Part shown: positions 1 through 10,304 of the stretch, in pieces | Layout: each line of letters starts with the position of its first letter | Numbering within the stretch: position 1 is the first letter of the stretch | Assembly (NCBI RefSeq): GCF_002777425.1 | Contig: NZ_MDVC01000001.1 | Coordinates: forward strand, 62,001-126,000 | Direction: 5' to 3' | Source: Snodgrassella alvi | GTDB taxonomy: Bacteria > Pseudomonadota > Gammaproteobacteria > Burkholderiales > Neisseriaceae | DNA: 64,000 nucleotides | The notes under the pieces: generated by a model | The model's input: the letters and a program-made list of their open reading frames with translations, nothing else | What the model was told of the DNA's origin: nothing | Database searches by the model: none | Program-made: the position numbers and the translations under genes

Positions 1-1112
1 AAAGGCTGCCAATCAGTAAGTATACTGGCCAAATCCTGCTGTAAATCCTGCAAGGCTGCAAAGACCTGTAAAGCTGCGATAATCCCATCACCAGTATTAT
101 GTTTATCCAGACAAACAATATGGCCAGAGGCCTCACCTCCCAACGACCATCGGTGCTGATGCAACTGTTCCAGCACATAACGGTCACCTACTTTGGCGCG
201 GACAAAATCAATGCCCTGCTGTTTAAATGCCTGTTCCATCGCCAGATTGGTCATAACCGTGCCAACCACACCGCCATGCAGACAACCAGATGCAGCACGT
301 GCCTTGGCAATAACATAAATCAGCGCATCACCATCATAAACTTTGCCAACCTTGTCCACCATCATCAGCCGATCACCGTCACCATCCAGCGCAATACCGT
401 AATCAGCCTCATTCTGTAATACTGCTGCCTGCAATGATTTAGTATAGGTGGCACCGATTTTCTGATTGATATTATAGCCATCAGGTTTATCACCAATGCA
501 TACCACATCTGCACCCAACTCGTGGAAAACTTTGGGAGCCACATCATAAGCTGCACCATTGGCGGTATCTACCACCAGCTTTAAACCACGCAAATTCAGA
601 TGACTGGGAAAAGTAGACTTGCAAAATTCAATATAACGGTCAACCGCACCATTAATACGCCGGGCACGACCGAGCTGGCTGGAAGGCACAGTCTGCACCG
701 GTTTTTCCAGTTCTGCTTCAATTTCCAGCTCCAGATGGTCACTTAGCTTCACTCCACCCTCAGCAAAAAATTTAATCCCGTTATCGTGATAGGCGTTATG
801 TGAAGCAGAAATCATCACCCCGCAATCCAGACGCAGCGCACGGGTTAAATACGCCACCCCCGGCGTAGGCAAAGGCCCAGTAAGCAGCACATTCACACCT
901 GCCGCAGTAAAACCGGCCTCCATCGCTGCTTCCAGCATATAGCCAGAAATACGCGTATCCTTACCAATCAGCACAGTAGGCTGATGATCAGTTCCATGCT
1001 GCACTAAGACATGACCGGCGGCATAAGCCAATTTCAGTACAAATTCAGGCGTAATCGGAAACTTGCCTACCTCACCACGTATCCCGTCAGTACCGAAATA
1101 TTTCTTTGCCAT
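1..1112 (-). CDS. glmM: Phosphoglucosamine mutase GlmM (3' end cut by window start)
   Basis: GlmM converts glucosamine-6-phosphate to glucosamine-1-phosphate, the step leading to UDP-GlcNAc for peptidoglycan and LPS. The reading frame is open from the ATG at 1112 to the window edge, giving about 370 residues of a family that is usually about 445. It starts [16 protein letters not shown], has the active-site loop ISASHN with the phospho-serine at about residue 104, and the metal-binding DGDGDR loop. The start is supported by GGAG seven bases upstream. It lies 260 bp after folP on the same strand, the usual folP-glmM order. The C-terminal phosphate-binding domain is outside the window. Confidence 0.95.
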   Translation of the reverse strand, partial: MAKKYFGTDGIRGEVGKFPITPEFVLKLAYAAGHVLVQHGTDHQPTVLIGKDTRISGYMLEAAMEAGFTAAGVNVLLTGPLPTPGVAYLTRALRLDCGVMISASHNAYHDNGIKFFAEGGVKLSDHLELEIEAELEKPVQTVPSSQLGRARRINGAVDRYIEFCKSTFPSHLNLRGLKLVVDTANGAAYDVAPKVFHELGADVVCIGDKPDGYNINQKIGATYTKSLQAAVLQNEADYGIALDGDGDRLMMVDKVGKVYDGDALIYVIAKARAASGCLHGGVVGTVMTNLAMEQAFKQQGIDFVRAKVGDRYVLEQLHQHRWSLGGEASGHIVCLDKHNTGDGIIAALQVFAALQDLQQDLASILTDWQP

Positions 1113-1144
1113 TACCAGCTCCAAGCATTTAAAACAAGACTGTT

Positions 1145-1174
1145 ATTGTAGAACAGGCATAGCCGTTCAGTCAG
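1145..1174 (-). promoter_or_regulatory. Possible sigma-70 promoter for glmM
   Basis: On the minus strand a CTGACT hexamer is followed after 18 bases by TACAAT, about 33 bp before the glmM start codon. The -10 is good and the -35 partial. It suggests that glmM can be transcribed separately from folP. Confidence 0.4.
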
Positions 1175-1372
1175 TAAATAAAATGGTATTTAAGAATTCA
1201 TTCAACTAATATCCCCCAATACGCATACTATTTCCAGCTAAAGCATGCAGCCAGACACTTAATCATACGCCTATTGCCAATCATATCTTATAGCCACTTT
1301 TATCTATTATCCAAATATTGCCAAAATGACAAACCCATAACAGCAACTGACACAGATAAAGCAAATATTCTT

Positions 1373-2236
1373 TCACGACACACGAGCGCCCAAAGCAGCC
1401 CATACCTGCAAACCTTGCCGGGTTTCACGCACATCATGTACCCGTACAATCGCAGCCCCTCGTGCCACTGCTGCCACTGCCGCCACAACACTGCCAGCAA
1501 CCCGCTGCTGCGGGTCTGTTTCAGCAGTGAGCAAACCAATCATCGTTTTACGCGACACACCAATCAGCGCCGGACAGCCCGCAAGTGTCTGCCATACTGC
1601 AAAATCCTGCATCAAAGCAATATTATGCTCAAGAGTTTTGCCAAAACCAAAACCCGGGTCTACCGTCAGGCGCCTGCGGGTAATACCAGCCTGTTCACAT
1701 ACCCGTACTCGCTGTTGCAAATACCGACTAACCTCTAACACCACATCCTCATAGACAGGATTATGCTGCATATTCTCCGGCTGCCCCTGCATATGCATCA
1801 GACACACCCCTACATCCTGCTGCTGCGCCAGCAAAGCTACTGCATCAGCATCTTCCAGTGCCTGAATATCATTAATCCCATCCGCGAGCTGCTGTTCGAG
1901 TAACTGGCGCATTACCCATGCACGTCGCGTATCCACCGTTAACGGCACATTCCAGGTGATCAATTCACGTAATACTGGCTCAATCCGCGCCCACTCCTCC
2001 TGCGGCGATACAAAAGCTGAGCCCGGACGTGAACTTTCCCCGCCAATATCCAGAATATCAGCCCCATCTTTCAGCAACTGCTCAGCATGATTTAACGCCA
2101 CCGCCAACGAAGCATTGTAACGGCCACCATCAGAAAACGAGTCCGGCGTTAAATTGACAATTCCCATAATTTTCGGTTGAGTCAGATCAATCTGAAACCG
2201 GCCACACTGCCAGTAGATTTGCATCGAACTATCCAT
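1373..2236 (-). CDS. folP: Dihydropteroate synthase
   Basis: FolP condenses p-aminobenzoate with 6-hydroxymethyl-dihydropterin pyrophosphate in folate synthesis and is the sulfonamide target. The protein carries the two family signatures, [14 protein letters not shown] near residue 25 and [11 protein letters not shown] near residue 62, and the usual TIM-barrel length. I choose the ATG at 2236 ([10 protein letters not shown]); a TTG two codons earlier (2242) and an ATG at 2224 are alternatives, and no Shine-Dalgarno decides clearly. It follows ftsH in the conserved order but after an unusually long gap, so it probably has its own promoter. Confidence 0.93.
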   Translation of the reverse strand: MDSSMQIYWQCGRFQIDLTQPKIMGIVNLTPDSFSDGGRYNASLAVALNHAEQLLKDGADILDIGGESSRPGSAFVSPQEEWARIEPVLRELITWNVPLTVDTRRAWVMRQLLEQQLADGINDIQALEDADAVALLAQQQDVGVCLMHMQGQPENMQHNPVYEDVVLEVSRYLQQRVRVCEQAGITRRRLTVDPGFGFGKTLEHNIALMQDFAVWQTLAGCPALIGVSRKTMIGLLTAETDPQQRVAGSVVAAVAAVARGAAIVRVHDVRETRQGLQVWAALGARVS

Positions 2237-2242
2237 AATCAA

Positions 2243-3245
2243 TCATTATCTTTCAACAATAGCAATACAATTGCATTTGCCTGCACTCACTGCTAATAGC
2301 ACTGCTCTCAACTGCAAAGTACCTCAAATCAGCCTGTGGCATTTCTCAATATCAAATCTGTTATGAGTTAAACAAATACCTAATCGATGCTAACCATACC
2401 TAGCTAAATATCACATAACGCCAATTGAATCAGCGTGACAATCATTTAGAAAACATCCCAAGTCATATACTTAACACCAAATACCAGCCTTATGCTTATA
2501 CATAATAAGTAACACTTGCCTGACATCCAACTTTCCCCGTCTGTTACTTCATACCGGCCAGAATTTCCTGCCTATACAAAAACAGCATAGTATCAGAATA
2601 ATCTTGCAACAATATTGATTTAAACCACTATTATCTTATAGCCACTACCTTCGCCAACGCTGTGTTTACTTGCAGATTGCTCGCGCAAACATCGCCGATA
2701 CAGGATTAAAAAGAAATCATGGCCTGAGTGCAATAATTGCCCCAATATCATACTCAATATCAGAAACAATATTAAATTCACAGATTCATATACTTATATC
2801 AATATTTTATATCAAGCCAATATACATAACGCGATATCAAAAAAATCATCATCATCAATAAAAGATTAATTGAAATGATAAATATAAACAGGCCAATATT
2901 ATTTATTGTTAACCAGTACCAGAATTTATTATCCATGCGCTTTTATCCATAAAACCTGCCTATATACAATCAAACTGAATCACAGTATGAATCCACAAAA
3001 AATTAAATAAAATTAATAATTCATCAACACAACTGGACTATCTGGGTTTATCCGGACTGCTAACAATCATATTGCTTTAGCACTTCCTATTGCTAGCTGA
3101 TTTGAAATTATCATCTTTTAGCCAGCCTGTTTTTCAATGCTTGTTTAGTTACTTAAGCCGTTTCGCTAAACATATATGCAGATTACAAAATGTCATATAT
3201 TAACCAAACTAACACAACCACATGCCCATTATCATAAAAAAATGG
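2243..3245. other. AT-rich intergenic region between ftsH and folP
   Basis: About 1 kb with no convincing gene. The longest open frame (2670-2861, plus) has no ribosome binding site, has a repetitive composition and matches nothing I know. No tRNA, rRNA, IS end or direct-repeat array is visible. The folP promoter should lie at the left end, but I cannot pick a clear one. Confidence 0.5.
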
Positions 3246-3276
3246 ATATAAAAAACGGCAGCTATAGCTGCCGTTA
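3246..3276 (-). terminator. Rho-independent terminator after ftsH
   Basis: A perfect palindrome at 3254-3275 (AACGGCAGC, TATA centre, GCTGCCGTT) is followed on the minus strand by a T run. It starts 15 bp after the ftsH stop and should end the rlmE-ftsH transcript, separating it from folP. Confidence 0.85.
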
Positions 3277-3290
3277 AAAACTCAATTACA

Positions 3291-5258
3291 TTATTGCTGT
3301 GATTTCTGCTCTGGTTCTGAAACTTTAGTTTCAGCGTCACTTACAGCCTCTGCCTCAGAATCAGTTGCAGCAGCTTCAGCAATGGGTTGCTCAGCTTCAG
3401 CATCCTTAACTACATTTTCACTGAAATCTTTTGGTGGACTAGGTTCTTTGCCAGCCATGATTTCCAGCACTTGATCACGGTCAATAGTTTCCCACTCAAT
3501 CAAGGCTTTGGCCATAGTATGCATTTTATCCCGATTTTCATCCAGAATTTTGTAAGCAACAGCATATTGCTCATCAAGAATACGACGTACTTCAGCATCC
3601 ACTTCCTGCATGGTTTTTTCAGAAATATTTTTCGACTGAGTTACTGAGCGTCCAAGAAATACTTCGTTTTCATTTTCACCATACACCATTGGCCCCATTT
3701 TCTTAGACATACCATAACGCGTCACCATCTCACGAGCAAGCTGAGTAGCACGTTCAAAGTCATTCGAAGCACCGGTAGAAACACGACCAATAAACAGCTG
3801 CTCAGCAATACGACCACCAAACAAAATCGAAATCTGATTAAGCATCTGGTCTTCATACATACTGATACGATCACGTTCCGGTAACTGCCATGTTAGCCCC
3901 AGGGCACGGCCACGAGGCATAATCGTTACTTTATGCACAGGGTCAGTAAAGTCCAGTGTTTCAGCAACAACCGCATGGCCAGATTCATGGTAAGCAGTGG
4001 CTTTCTTTTCATCCTCATGCATTACCATAGAGCGACGTTCCGGACCCATATAAATTTTATCTTTGGCATCCTCAAAATCACTCATGTCAACTTTGGTTTT
4101 GTTACGGCGACCGGCAAACAGTGCAGCTTCATTTACTAGATTGGCCAAGTCAGCACCAGAAAAACCAGGAGTACCGCGTGCCAGCACAGGCAAATCCACT
4201 GATTTGTCCAAAGGTACTTTAGTTGCATGTACCTTTAGAATCTGTTCACGACCACGTATATCTGGCAAGGGCACTACTACCTGCCGGTCAAAGCGGCCCG
4301 GACGCATCAGTGCTGGATCAAGCACATCAGGGCGGTTAGTGGCCGCAATTACAATCACCGTAGTATTGCTCTCAAAACCATCCATTTCAACCAGCAGTTG
4401 ATTCAGGGTTTGCTCGCGTTCATCGTTACCACCACCCAAACCAGCACCACGCTGGCGGCCTACGGCATCAATTTCATCAATAAAAATAATACAAGGTGCA
4501 TTTTTCTTTGCCTGCTCAAACATATCGCGTACACGTGAAGCACCTACACCTACAAACATTTCTACAAAATCTGAGCCAGAAATACTGAAAAATGGTACCT
4601 GTGCCTCGCCAGCAATAGCCTTGGCCAACAGAGTTTTACCCGTACCCGGGCTACCGCACATCAAAATACCACGGGGCATACGGCCACCCAGCGTTTGGTA
4701 ACGCTGTGGAGCACGCAGATAATCCACAATCTCCTGTACTTCTTCCTTGGCTTCATCACAACCAGCCACATCGGCAAAAGTAATTTTATTGGCTTCTTTA
4801 TCCAGGAGACGTGCACGGCTTTTACCAAAAGAGAAGGCACCGCCTTTACCGCCGCCGCCCTGCATGGAGCGCATAAAATAAAAAAACACTCCAATCAACA
4901 ACAGCATTGGCAACATACTGTAAAGTAGATTAGTTAAAAAGCTGGGCTTTTCTTCCGGAATCACATTAACCCGAACATTCTTAGCCAACAGATTATTAAT
5001 TAAACCATTCTCCAGTGGCGTAGGAGCATTAGTGGTAAAAGATGATTTATCGTTGCGCAAACCTTTTAGCTGAAAGCCATTAACTACCGAACCTTCAATA
5101 TTTACGCTGGCAATCTCACCCTTGTTAACTTGCTGAATAAACTGAGAGTATTCAATTTTCTGTTTACTCTCTTTTTTCTCAGTTATGGCATTGAATGCGG
5201 CCATTAAAATTAACGCCAGCACCAGCCAGACAAAAAGATTCTTTACGGTATTCCGCAC
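3291..5258 (-). CDS. ftsH: ATP-dependent zinc metalloprotease FtsH
   Basis: FtsH is the membrane-anchored AAA+ protease that degrades misfolded membrane proteins and regulatory substrates. At 655 residues it has the full layout: TM helices at about 8-23 and 110-130 around a periplasmic segment, Walker A GSPGTGKT at 202-209, Walker B IIFIDEID at 257-264, the second region of homology around 308-323 and the zinc site HESGH at 424-428. The C-terminal tail is Glu/Ala-rich. The start is GTG, supported by AGGAG nine bases upstream. It lies 86 bp downstream of rlmE, the same pairing as in E. coli. Confidence 0.97.
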   Translation of the reverse strand: MRNTVKNLFVWLVLALILMAAFNAITEKKESKQKIEYSQFIQQVNKGEIASVNIEGSVVNGFQLKGLRNDKSSFTTNAPTPLENGLINNLLAKNVRVNVIPEEKPSFLTNLLYSMLPMLLLIGVFFYFMRSMQGGGGKGGAFSFGKSRARLLDKEANKITFADVAGCDEAKEEVQEIVDYLRAPQRYQTLGGRMPRGILMCGSPGTGKTLLAKAIAGEAQVPFFSISGSDFVEMFVGVGASRVRDMFEQAKKNAPCIIFIDEIDAVGRQRGAGLGGGNDEREQTLNQLLVEMDGFESNTTVIVIAATNRPDVLDPALMRPGRFDRQVVVPLPDIRGREQILKVHATKVPLDKSVDLPVLARGTPGFSGADLANLVNEAALFAGRRNKTKVDMSDFEDAKDKIYMGPERRSMVMHEDEKKATAYHESGHAVVAETLDFTDPVHKVTIMPRGRALGLTWQLPERDRISMYEDQMLNQISILFGGRIAEQLFIGRVSTGASNDFERATQLAREMVTRYGMSKKMGPMVYGENENEVFLGRSVTQSKNISEKTMQEVDAEVRRILDEQYAVAYKILDENRDKMHTMAKALIEWETIDRDQVLEIMAGKEPSPPKDFSENVVKDAEAEQPIAEAAATDSEAEAVSDAETKVSEPEQKSQQ

Positions 5259-5344
5259 TGTCAGAAACTCCTAAGGAGGTTAATTAATTGTTGTTCACAA
5301 TAGTCAACACGGCCAATACCATCAGAAGGTCTTGGCCATCACAA

Positions 5345-5965
5345 CTATTTTTTACTGCGACCGAGCAGATAAATTTCACTGGAACGGTCACGTGAAGCTT
5401 TCGGCTTGCGAATCAATACCTGTGCAAAGCTATCTTTCATTACCTGCTGAAACTCTTGCAGACCACTGCCCTGAAACACCTTCACCAGAAAATCACCACC
5501 CTGTTTCAGATGTGTCTGCGCAAACTCCAGACCCAACTCTGCCAAATACAAACTGCGCGCCTGATCCGTAATGTTATTGCCTGACATATTGGGTGCCATA
5601 TCACAAATTACAAGATCCAGCTCACAGCCATCCAGTAATGTTTCAAACTGCACCAGCACTTCATTCTCGCGAAAATCACCCTGAATAAAACGTACACCCG
5701 GCACTGGCTCCATTGGCAAAATATCCAGCGCAAATACCTGTCCCTGCTGACCGGCCAGTTTAGCTGCAACCTGCGACCAACTGCCGGGTGCACTGCCAAG
5801 GTCTGCCACCACCGCACCCGGCCGTATCAGATGATCCTTATCATTGATTTCCAGCAGCTTGTAGGCTGCACGTGCACGATAGCCTTCTTTCTGAGCCAAA
5901 TGAACATAATGATCGTTAACATGCTCATTGAGCCATGCACTGGAAGATTTAGAACGAACACCCAT
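5345..5965 (-). CDS. rlmE: 23S rRNA (uridine-2'-O) methyltransferase RlmE
   Basis: RlmE (FtsJ/RrmJ) 2'-O-methylates U2552 in the A-loop of 23S rRNA in 50S subunits. The SAM-binding motif DLGSAPGSWSQVA is near residue 55, and DMAPNMSG follows, both typical of the family. I start at the ATG giving MGVRSKSSSAWL (206 residues, close to the E. coli 209); the frame stays open nine codons further upstream, but those residues do not resemble the family. The gene leads into ftsH on the same strand. Confidence 0.94.
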   Translation of the reverse strand: MGVRSKSSSAWLNEHVNDHYVHLAQKEGYRARAAYKLLEINDKDHLIRPGAVVADLGSAPGSWSQVAAKLAGQQGQVFALDILPMEPVPGVRFIQGDFRENEVLVQFETLLDGCELDLVICDMAPNMSGNNITDQARSLYLAELGLEFAQTHLKQGGDFLVKVFQGSGLQEFQQVMKDSFAQVLIRKPKASRDRSSEIYLLGRSKK

Positions 5966-6235
5966 GATGCAATTTCTTGAAAAAACTTTCACATTGTATC
6001 GTGAAATCGCAGCAGAATACAGAGCATACCAGTAGCAAAACTGATAAATTTAGCTGGCTAGAAAACCGATAGATTATCCTAGCCAGCCACCAAAACAGTC
6101 TGAATTCCCTGCTTCTACCCCAAATCTGAATCTATCATCTTTGCATCATACTGCCAGTAACACTTTAAGCAAAAATACTGATTAACAAAATAAAAGTATG
6201 AATAATCTACTCAGCATACAGAATTGATTTAGCCG

Positions 6236-6787
6236 TTAATACTCAACAGCACAGCTCAACCTGATTTGATTTCTCCAAATCAGATAGCGGATGAAACACT
6301 TCAAAAACTGCACCACAATAAAAGCCGCAGCGGCAGAAGCCGGCATATAATCAAAAGTATATATTCTAGTGGTTAACGGCATAATCGAATCATGGGTTGC
6401 CACATAGGTTGCCCATGTAGTGCGCTCATCATCTTTAGAAACTGTCTGGATTAACTGCTGCTGTGGCCGCTGCTCAATCACCTGATAACTAAACGAACTA
6501 TATTCATTATACTGCTTATGTCCATTGGGTACAGGAGCCAGATAGGAGGTATTTGCAGGCCTGACATCCCTATCTGTCGTATAACTGATATCTTCAAAAG
6601 AACCATCAGCCTGAAATACCGCCACATCAAAAGGAAACATAGATTCTTTTCTCATACTGTCCCGCGCTTCAGTATAGGAAAGAATCTGTATAAACAATCC
6701 CATTAACCAGTACCAAGCAAACAGTCTGAAAAAAATGGTGTCCAGCACCCACAATGTACCACTGTATATACGCTGAAATTTCATCAT
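6236..6787 (-). CDS. Two-TM protein of unknown function, paralogue A
   Basis: I do not recognise this 183-residue protein. It has a hydrophobic helix near residues 15-38, a hydrophilic central domain of about 110 residues and a second helix near 150-168 followed by a basic tail, so the centre is probably periplasmic. It is a paralogue of the protein at 58127-58684: both share a phe/ala-rich strand ending in DGSF, the block FSYxVxxQxxQQQLIQT, an ATYxAT motif and the closing helix. It stands alone between rlmE and yhbY with AT-rich flanks. Function is unknown. Confidence 0.75.
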   Translation of the reverse strand: MMKFQRIYSGTLWVLDTIFFRLFAWYWLMGLFIQILSYTEARDSMRKESMFPFDVAVFQADGSFEDISYTTDRDVRPANTSYLAPVPNGHKQYNEYSSFSYQVIEQRPQQQLIQTVSKDDERTTWATYVATHDSIMPLTTRIYTFDYMPASAAAAFIVVQFLKCFIRYLIWRNQIRLSCAVEY

Positions 6788-7176
6788 TATTAATTCGAAA
6801 CAGCATCAATCAAGGTTTAAAATATTCAAAACAGAAACAGTTAATAGTCCATACATGGCAATCAGCCTGAAGAAACTTCAATAATTTAAACATATATTAT
6901 CAAAAAAAGATAAAAATCAACACATATTTCAAATAACTATTCGGTTATACCCAACAGGCAAACTTCTGCTTACCACTTCATCACATATATTCACTACCTA
7001 ATATTATAAACACAGCATATGCTGGCGGAGTTAATTAACCAGCCATACACAAATATTATACGTATTACATAAAATCAGATTGATATTAACTATAAAAATT
7101 TGGCTGCCTCATTTAAAATAGCTCAATCTGAATTCAACCAGCGTATCCGCCAGCCGGATAAGCAGGTTTTAGCAAT
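6788..7176. other. AT-rich divergent intergenic region
   Basis: This stretch separates the two-TM protein (minus) from yhbY (plus). It is AT-rich and has no open frame, hairpin or clear consensus promoter that I can support. Promoters for both flanking genes should lie here. Confidence 0.4.
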
Positions 7177-7479
7177 ATGGAAACCAAAATGGCAACTGAT
7201 AAACTAAGCAGTAAAGATAAAATGGCATTAAAAGCACGCGCGCATCAACTGCATGCGGTCGTATTAATTGGACAGCATGGGCTAACAGCCGAAGTAATCG
7301 CCGAAACCAACCGCAATCTCGATGCACACGAGCTGATTAAAGTACAGGTTGCCGGTGACGAACGTGCACAACGTATTGCCATTGCTGAAGCATTGTGCGC
7401 AGCTACAGGCGCCGAGCTGATACAGCACATTGGCAAACAACTGGTGTTATACCGTCGAAAAGCTGAAACAGCTGAATAA
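7177..7479 (+). CDS. yhbY: CRM-domain RNA-binding protein YhbY
   Basis: YhbY is a small CRM-domain protein associated with pre-50S ribosomal particles. The 100 residues contain the CRM fold signature: a KARAHQL helix, the loop VVLIGQHGLT corresponding to the GxxG motif, the ELIKVQV strand and a closing GKQLVLYRR strand. Length matches the family (about 97). An in-frame ATG four codons later (7189) is an alternative start. It converges with greA, and the two share a hairpin terminator. In many relatives it lies divergent from rlmE; here the two-TM gene lies between them. Confidence 0.9.
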   Translation: METKMATDKLSSKDKMALKARAHQLHAVVLIGQHGLTAEVIAETNRNLDAHELIKVQVAGDERAQRIAIAEALCAATGAELIQHIGKQLVLYRRKAETAE

Positions 7480-7483
7480 ACAA

Positions 7484-7517
7484 AAGCGATTCATTCCATG
7501 AATCGCTTAATTATTTT
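7484..7517. terminator. Bidirectional terminator between yhbY and greA
   Basis: An 11-bp perfect stem (7484-7494 with 7498-7508, loop TCC) has a T-rich tract on the plus side and TTTTGTTT on the minus side. It can terminate yhbY and, read the other way, greA. Confidence 0.8.
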
Positions 7518-7569
7518 GCCTTTAGCGGTTTAACCCAAGGCAACAGACAACTGATTAAAAACCGCCTGC

Positions 7570-8046
7570 TTAAATATAAAAAACCTCAAGAATTTCATAT
7601 TCACGCACACCACTTGGTGCCTGAACTTCGGCCACATCACCTTCTTCCTTGCCAATCAACGCGCGTGCTATCGGTGAACCAACAAAAATTTTTGCCTGTT
7701 TAATATCGGCCTCATCTTCACCCACAATCTGATAACTAACCACTTCTTCAGTTTCCAGATCCTGCATTTTCACTGTTGCCCCGAATACCACTTTACCATC
7801 GGCATTGGTTTCTTTCGGGTCGATAATGTGTGCCAATGAGAGCTTGTGCTCAATTTCAGCAATCCGGCCTTCAATAAAGCCCTGTTTTTCTTTAGCAGCT
7901 TCGTATTCTGCATTTTCCGACAGATCGCCATGTGAACGTGCCTCAGCAATAGCCTCAATCACAGCAGGACGAGCCACACTCTTAAGTTCTTGCAGCTCCT
8001 GCTTCAGCAAATCGGCACCAATTACGGTCAACGGAATTTTTTGCAT
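7570..8046 (-). CDS. greA: Transcript cleavage factor GreA
   Basis: GreA rescues backtracked RNA polymerase by stimulating transcript cleavage. The ATG at 8046 gives MQKIPLTV and 158 residues, exactly the E. coli length; it has GGAG seven bases upstream, whereas the frame extends upstream without family similarity. The N-terminal coiled coil carries the acidic tip in the segment [18 protein letters not shown], and the C-terminal domain has [14 protein letters not shown]. An orphan terminator hairpin lies 55 bp upstream. Confidence 0.96.
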   Translation of the reverse strand: MQKIPLTVIGADLLKQELQELKSVARPAVIEAIAEARSHGDLSENAEYEAAKEKQGFIEGRIAEIEHKLSLAHIIDPKETNADGKVVFGATVKMQDLETEEVVSYQIVGEDEADIKQAKIFVGSPIARALIGKEEGDVAEVQAPSGVREYEILEVFYI

Positions 8047-8100
8047 CATATTTCTCCAAGATACCGCAGCTGAATGCGCCAACGGTATTTCGTATTAATA

Positions 8101-8138
8101 ACAAAAAGCAAGCCGCCCGATTCTGTCTGGCGGCTTGC
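8101..8138 (-). terminator. Terminator upstream of greA with no intact gene before it
   Basis: A perfect 10-bp GC-rich stem (8108-8117 with 8129-8138) is followed by TTTTTG on the minus strand only. It is oriented to end a minus-strand gene lying at about 8140 or beyond, but only fragments are found there. Confidence 0.75.
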
Positions 8139-8598
8139 GCTGTTCCATAAGTGATATTTTATCAGACCAGTATAAAATAGCAATGCTTATTTTACAGGTG
8201 CAGAGATAAGCATCTATACCTCCTGCTTTAAGATAGGCTGGTACTTTCTTGCCATCATTAAATACATCCGTTAATTCCAGCACAACATCGGCTTGGTGTT
8301 TAGCCTATGATTGCAACAACGTCGATATTGTATGGTGTGTCCTGTCATTCACGCATAAAGCTGCGCGCAACAAGGCAAAACCATTAATAGCTGCATTATT
8401 CATGATGACTGCCCATTACATTGAAAAAACATACAAACTGGCACAGCAACACAAATATTATTTACATGATAATAAAAAATATACTAATTATTTATTATAT
8501 GTTTACAAATAGATTCCTTTGTTTACCCACATACAAAAACGGCATAGCATAAAAAATACATACTATTTGGTATGATATCGGAAGAATACAAAACAGAA
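8139..8598. other. Degenerate sequence, possible gene remnants
   Basis: There is no intact gene here. On the minus strand a frame reads TDVFNDGKKVPAYLKAGG just before the terminator at 8101-8138 and is interrupted upstream by a stop, as if the end of a minus-strand gene survives. I cannot name its family. The plus-strand frame at 8249-8512 overlaps it and has no ribosome binding site. Confidence 0.35.
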
Positions 8599-9461
8599 AT
8601 GGATAAAAAAATAATTATCGTTGGTTTGTGCTTGCAATTGGCGTTCTGGCACAAGCAACATTTGCCATGGATTTTGCTGGCATTTCTATCACCGGAATTT
8701 TAATGCGAGATGCTTATTATTTTTTATTATATGAGCTTGGTTTTGTTTGAGGCTCAATGGGATTGGGAGTTGCAGCTTCAGAAATAATTTTGGGGCTACT
8801 CACCAATAAACCGGGTGAGAAAAAAGTTCTGATTCTGGGCTTATAGTCGTCAGCCATAGTGTATGCCTTAATCGCCATATCACTTACACCAGAGGCTTCG
8901 CCTGGCGGTGTCAAGTATCTACACTTGGGCGCAGCCCTAGCAATAACTGGGGCTTTCAGCGGTAGTATTAACTCCTCATCAGGCAGAACAGTCATGTCAT
9001 GGTTTGATGATAGTGAGCGTGGATTTGCCATAAGTGTTCGCCAAACTGCAATCCCGGTTGGTGGAGCGATTAGTACAGGATTACTGCCCTAGTTGGCCTA
9101 TTCATATGGTTTTGAACTGATGTTTACCGCGTTAGCCATCGCAGGCTTGAGCGTTGGCCTTGTGGTTGTATTGTTTATCAACGCTAAACATGCCGAATCA
9201 AAATATATATCCAAATCAACGCTAACCATTCCCTCACCGCTGAAAATTATTGAAGTCAGGGAGGCCGTTATGGCTGCGGGTTTTCTAACGGTACCTCAAA
9301 TGGCAGTACTTACATTTGGTGGTATCCTACATATAGGTTTAACATCAATCTCTGTTATTCTCATTGGTGTGCAGATTAGCGGCGGCATGCTCAGAATTTG
9401 GGCACTGAGCAGCATTAAAATATGTTCATTTTTCTACTCAAATGTATTGTCAAAAGATTAA
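8599..9461 (+). pseudogene. Decayed MFS transporter
   Basis: This is the remnant of a major facilitator superfamily permease. After an ATG at 8599 the frame shifts within a 7-A run (one extra A would restore it) into NNYRWFVLAIGVLAQATFAM, a typical MFS start. In that frame three stops follow: TGA 8748-8750, TAG 8844-8846 and TAG 9090-9092. Recognisable MFS segments around them include SERGFAISVRQTAIPVGGA and VPQMAVLTFGG. The frame ends at 9461 after a stretch resembling the start of the second half, so the C-terminal half is missing. It cannot make a functional transporter. Confidence 0.85.
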
Positions 9462-9658
9462 TATGCCCAACTCTGTGGCTACTCAGTAACAAACCAATCA
9501 GACAACAATTCTGTTAAACCATACTAATAGTTTCATTAGTTTACAAAAATATCAATTATGGCATACACTCAAAAATAAGTATTAATTCTAAAGTTAGATA
9601 TATTTTTCTTTTCAAATTTAAATATTTAAATTGATTTAATGATACTAAACTTCTAATT

Positions 9659-10300
9659 ATGAGTACTATTAAAAGAACGGCAAGAATGGATATTTTCATA
9701 GAAGAAGATAGAAATACCATTCTTATTCAGGAAAAATGGCAATATAACTGGTCTACCCGAGCTACCCCTTGGACCATAAGGGAAAAAAGAAAATTCCATC
9801 AATCTGCTGATGTTCTTATTAGCAAAATTTGGGGAAATTATTTTAAGTTAAAAATTCAGGGACTATCTAACTTTGCTGTAAAACATAAGAATAGTATTTT
9901 CACTGTTGATTTTGACATCAAATGGGTATTCACAAATCCTCACTGGACAGTAAATGTAATCAAAATAGCTCCGGGGGATTTTGAAACAAGTTATGTAATC
10001 TGGGATCGAAGAATAATTAGCTTAGATAATGAAGATATTAAATCAAACTATAAGGGTTACTTTGGTTTGAAAGAGTATTATCAATTTCCTATTGCTCATG
10101 AATTTGGGCACACTGTGGGGAATATTCCAATCATTGGACATTCAGATGAATATCATGATGATAATCGCATTAATGGAGGCTTTAAACTGGATTACCCCAG
10201 GGTAATGAATATAGGAAATGAATTACGGAAACGTCATTTAGATTATATTCTAAATCAGCTAAACGCCATGTTACCTAATACAACTTTTTATCTAATATAA
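9659..10300 (+). CDS. Putative metzincin-like zinc metallopeptidase (candidate toxin/effector)
   Basis: The 213-residue protein has a zinc-peptidase motif, HEFGHTVG at 147-154, a third possible ligand at H161 (or D163/E164 in GHSDEY), and RVMNIG at 181-186 resembling the methionine turn of metzincins. The spacing to the third His is longer than the classic HExxHxxGxxH. There is no signal peptide and no clear Shine-Dalgarno. It is AT-rich compared with its core neighbours and ends four bases before a lipoprotein gene. A cytoplasmically made peptidase followed by a small lipoprotein is the arrangement of secreted (for example type VI) effector-immunity pairs; that role is inference. It could also be the detached C-terminal domain of a larger toxin. 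Confidence 0.75.
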   Translation: MSTIKRTARMDIFIEEDRNTILIQEKWQYNWSTRATPWTIREKRKFHQSADVLISKIWGNYFKLKIQGLSNFAVKHKNSIFTVDFDIKWVFTNPHWTVNVIKIAPGDFETSYVIWDRRIISLDNEDIKSNYKGYFGLKEYYQFPIAHEFGHTVGNIPIIGHSDEYHDDNRINGGFKLDYPRVMNIGNELRKRHLDYILNQLNAMLPNTTFYLI

Positions 10301-10304
10301 AGTT

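Noticed and set aside
1274-1738. 154-residue plus-strand frame over folP
   Set aside because: Antisense shadow of folP, which has clear family motifs in its own frame. The same applies to the many antisense frames over ftsH, parC, ftsZ, murC and others.
2670-2861. 63-residue plus-strand frame in the ftsH-folP gap
   Set aside because: Non-ATG start without Shine-Dalgarno and an Ile/Ser/His-rich composition typical of AT-rich noncoding DNA.
3291-5258. FtsH Walker A variant GSPGTGKT as a defect
   Set aside because: Pro-to-Ser at the second position keeps the GxxGxGKT consensus, so ATP binding should be intact.
8249-8512. 87-residue plus-strand frame before the MFS remnant
   Set aside because: No ribosome site or recognisable motif; overlaps readable minus-strand remnants.
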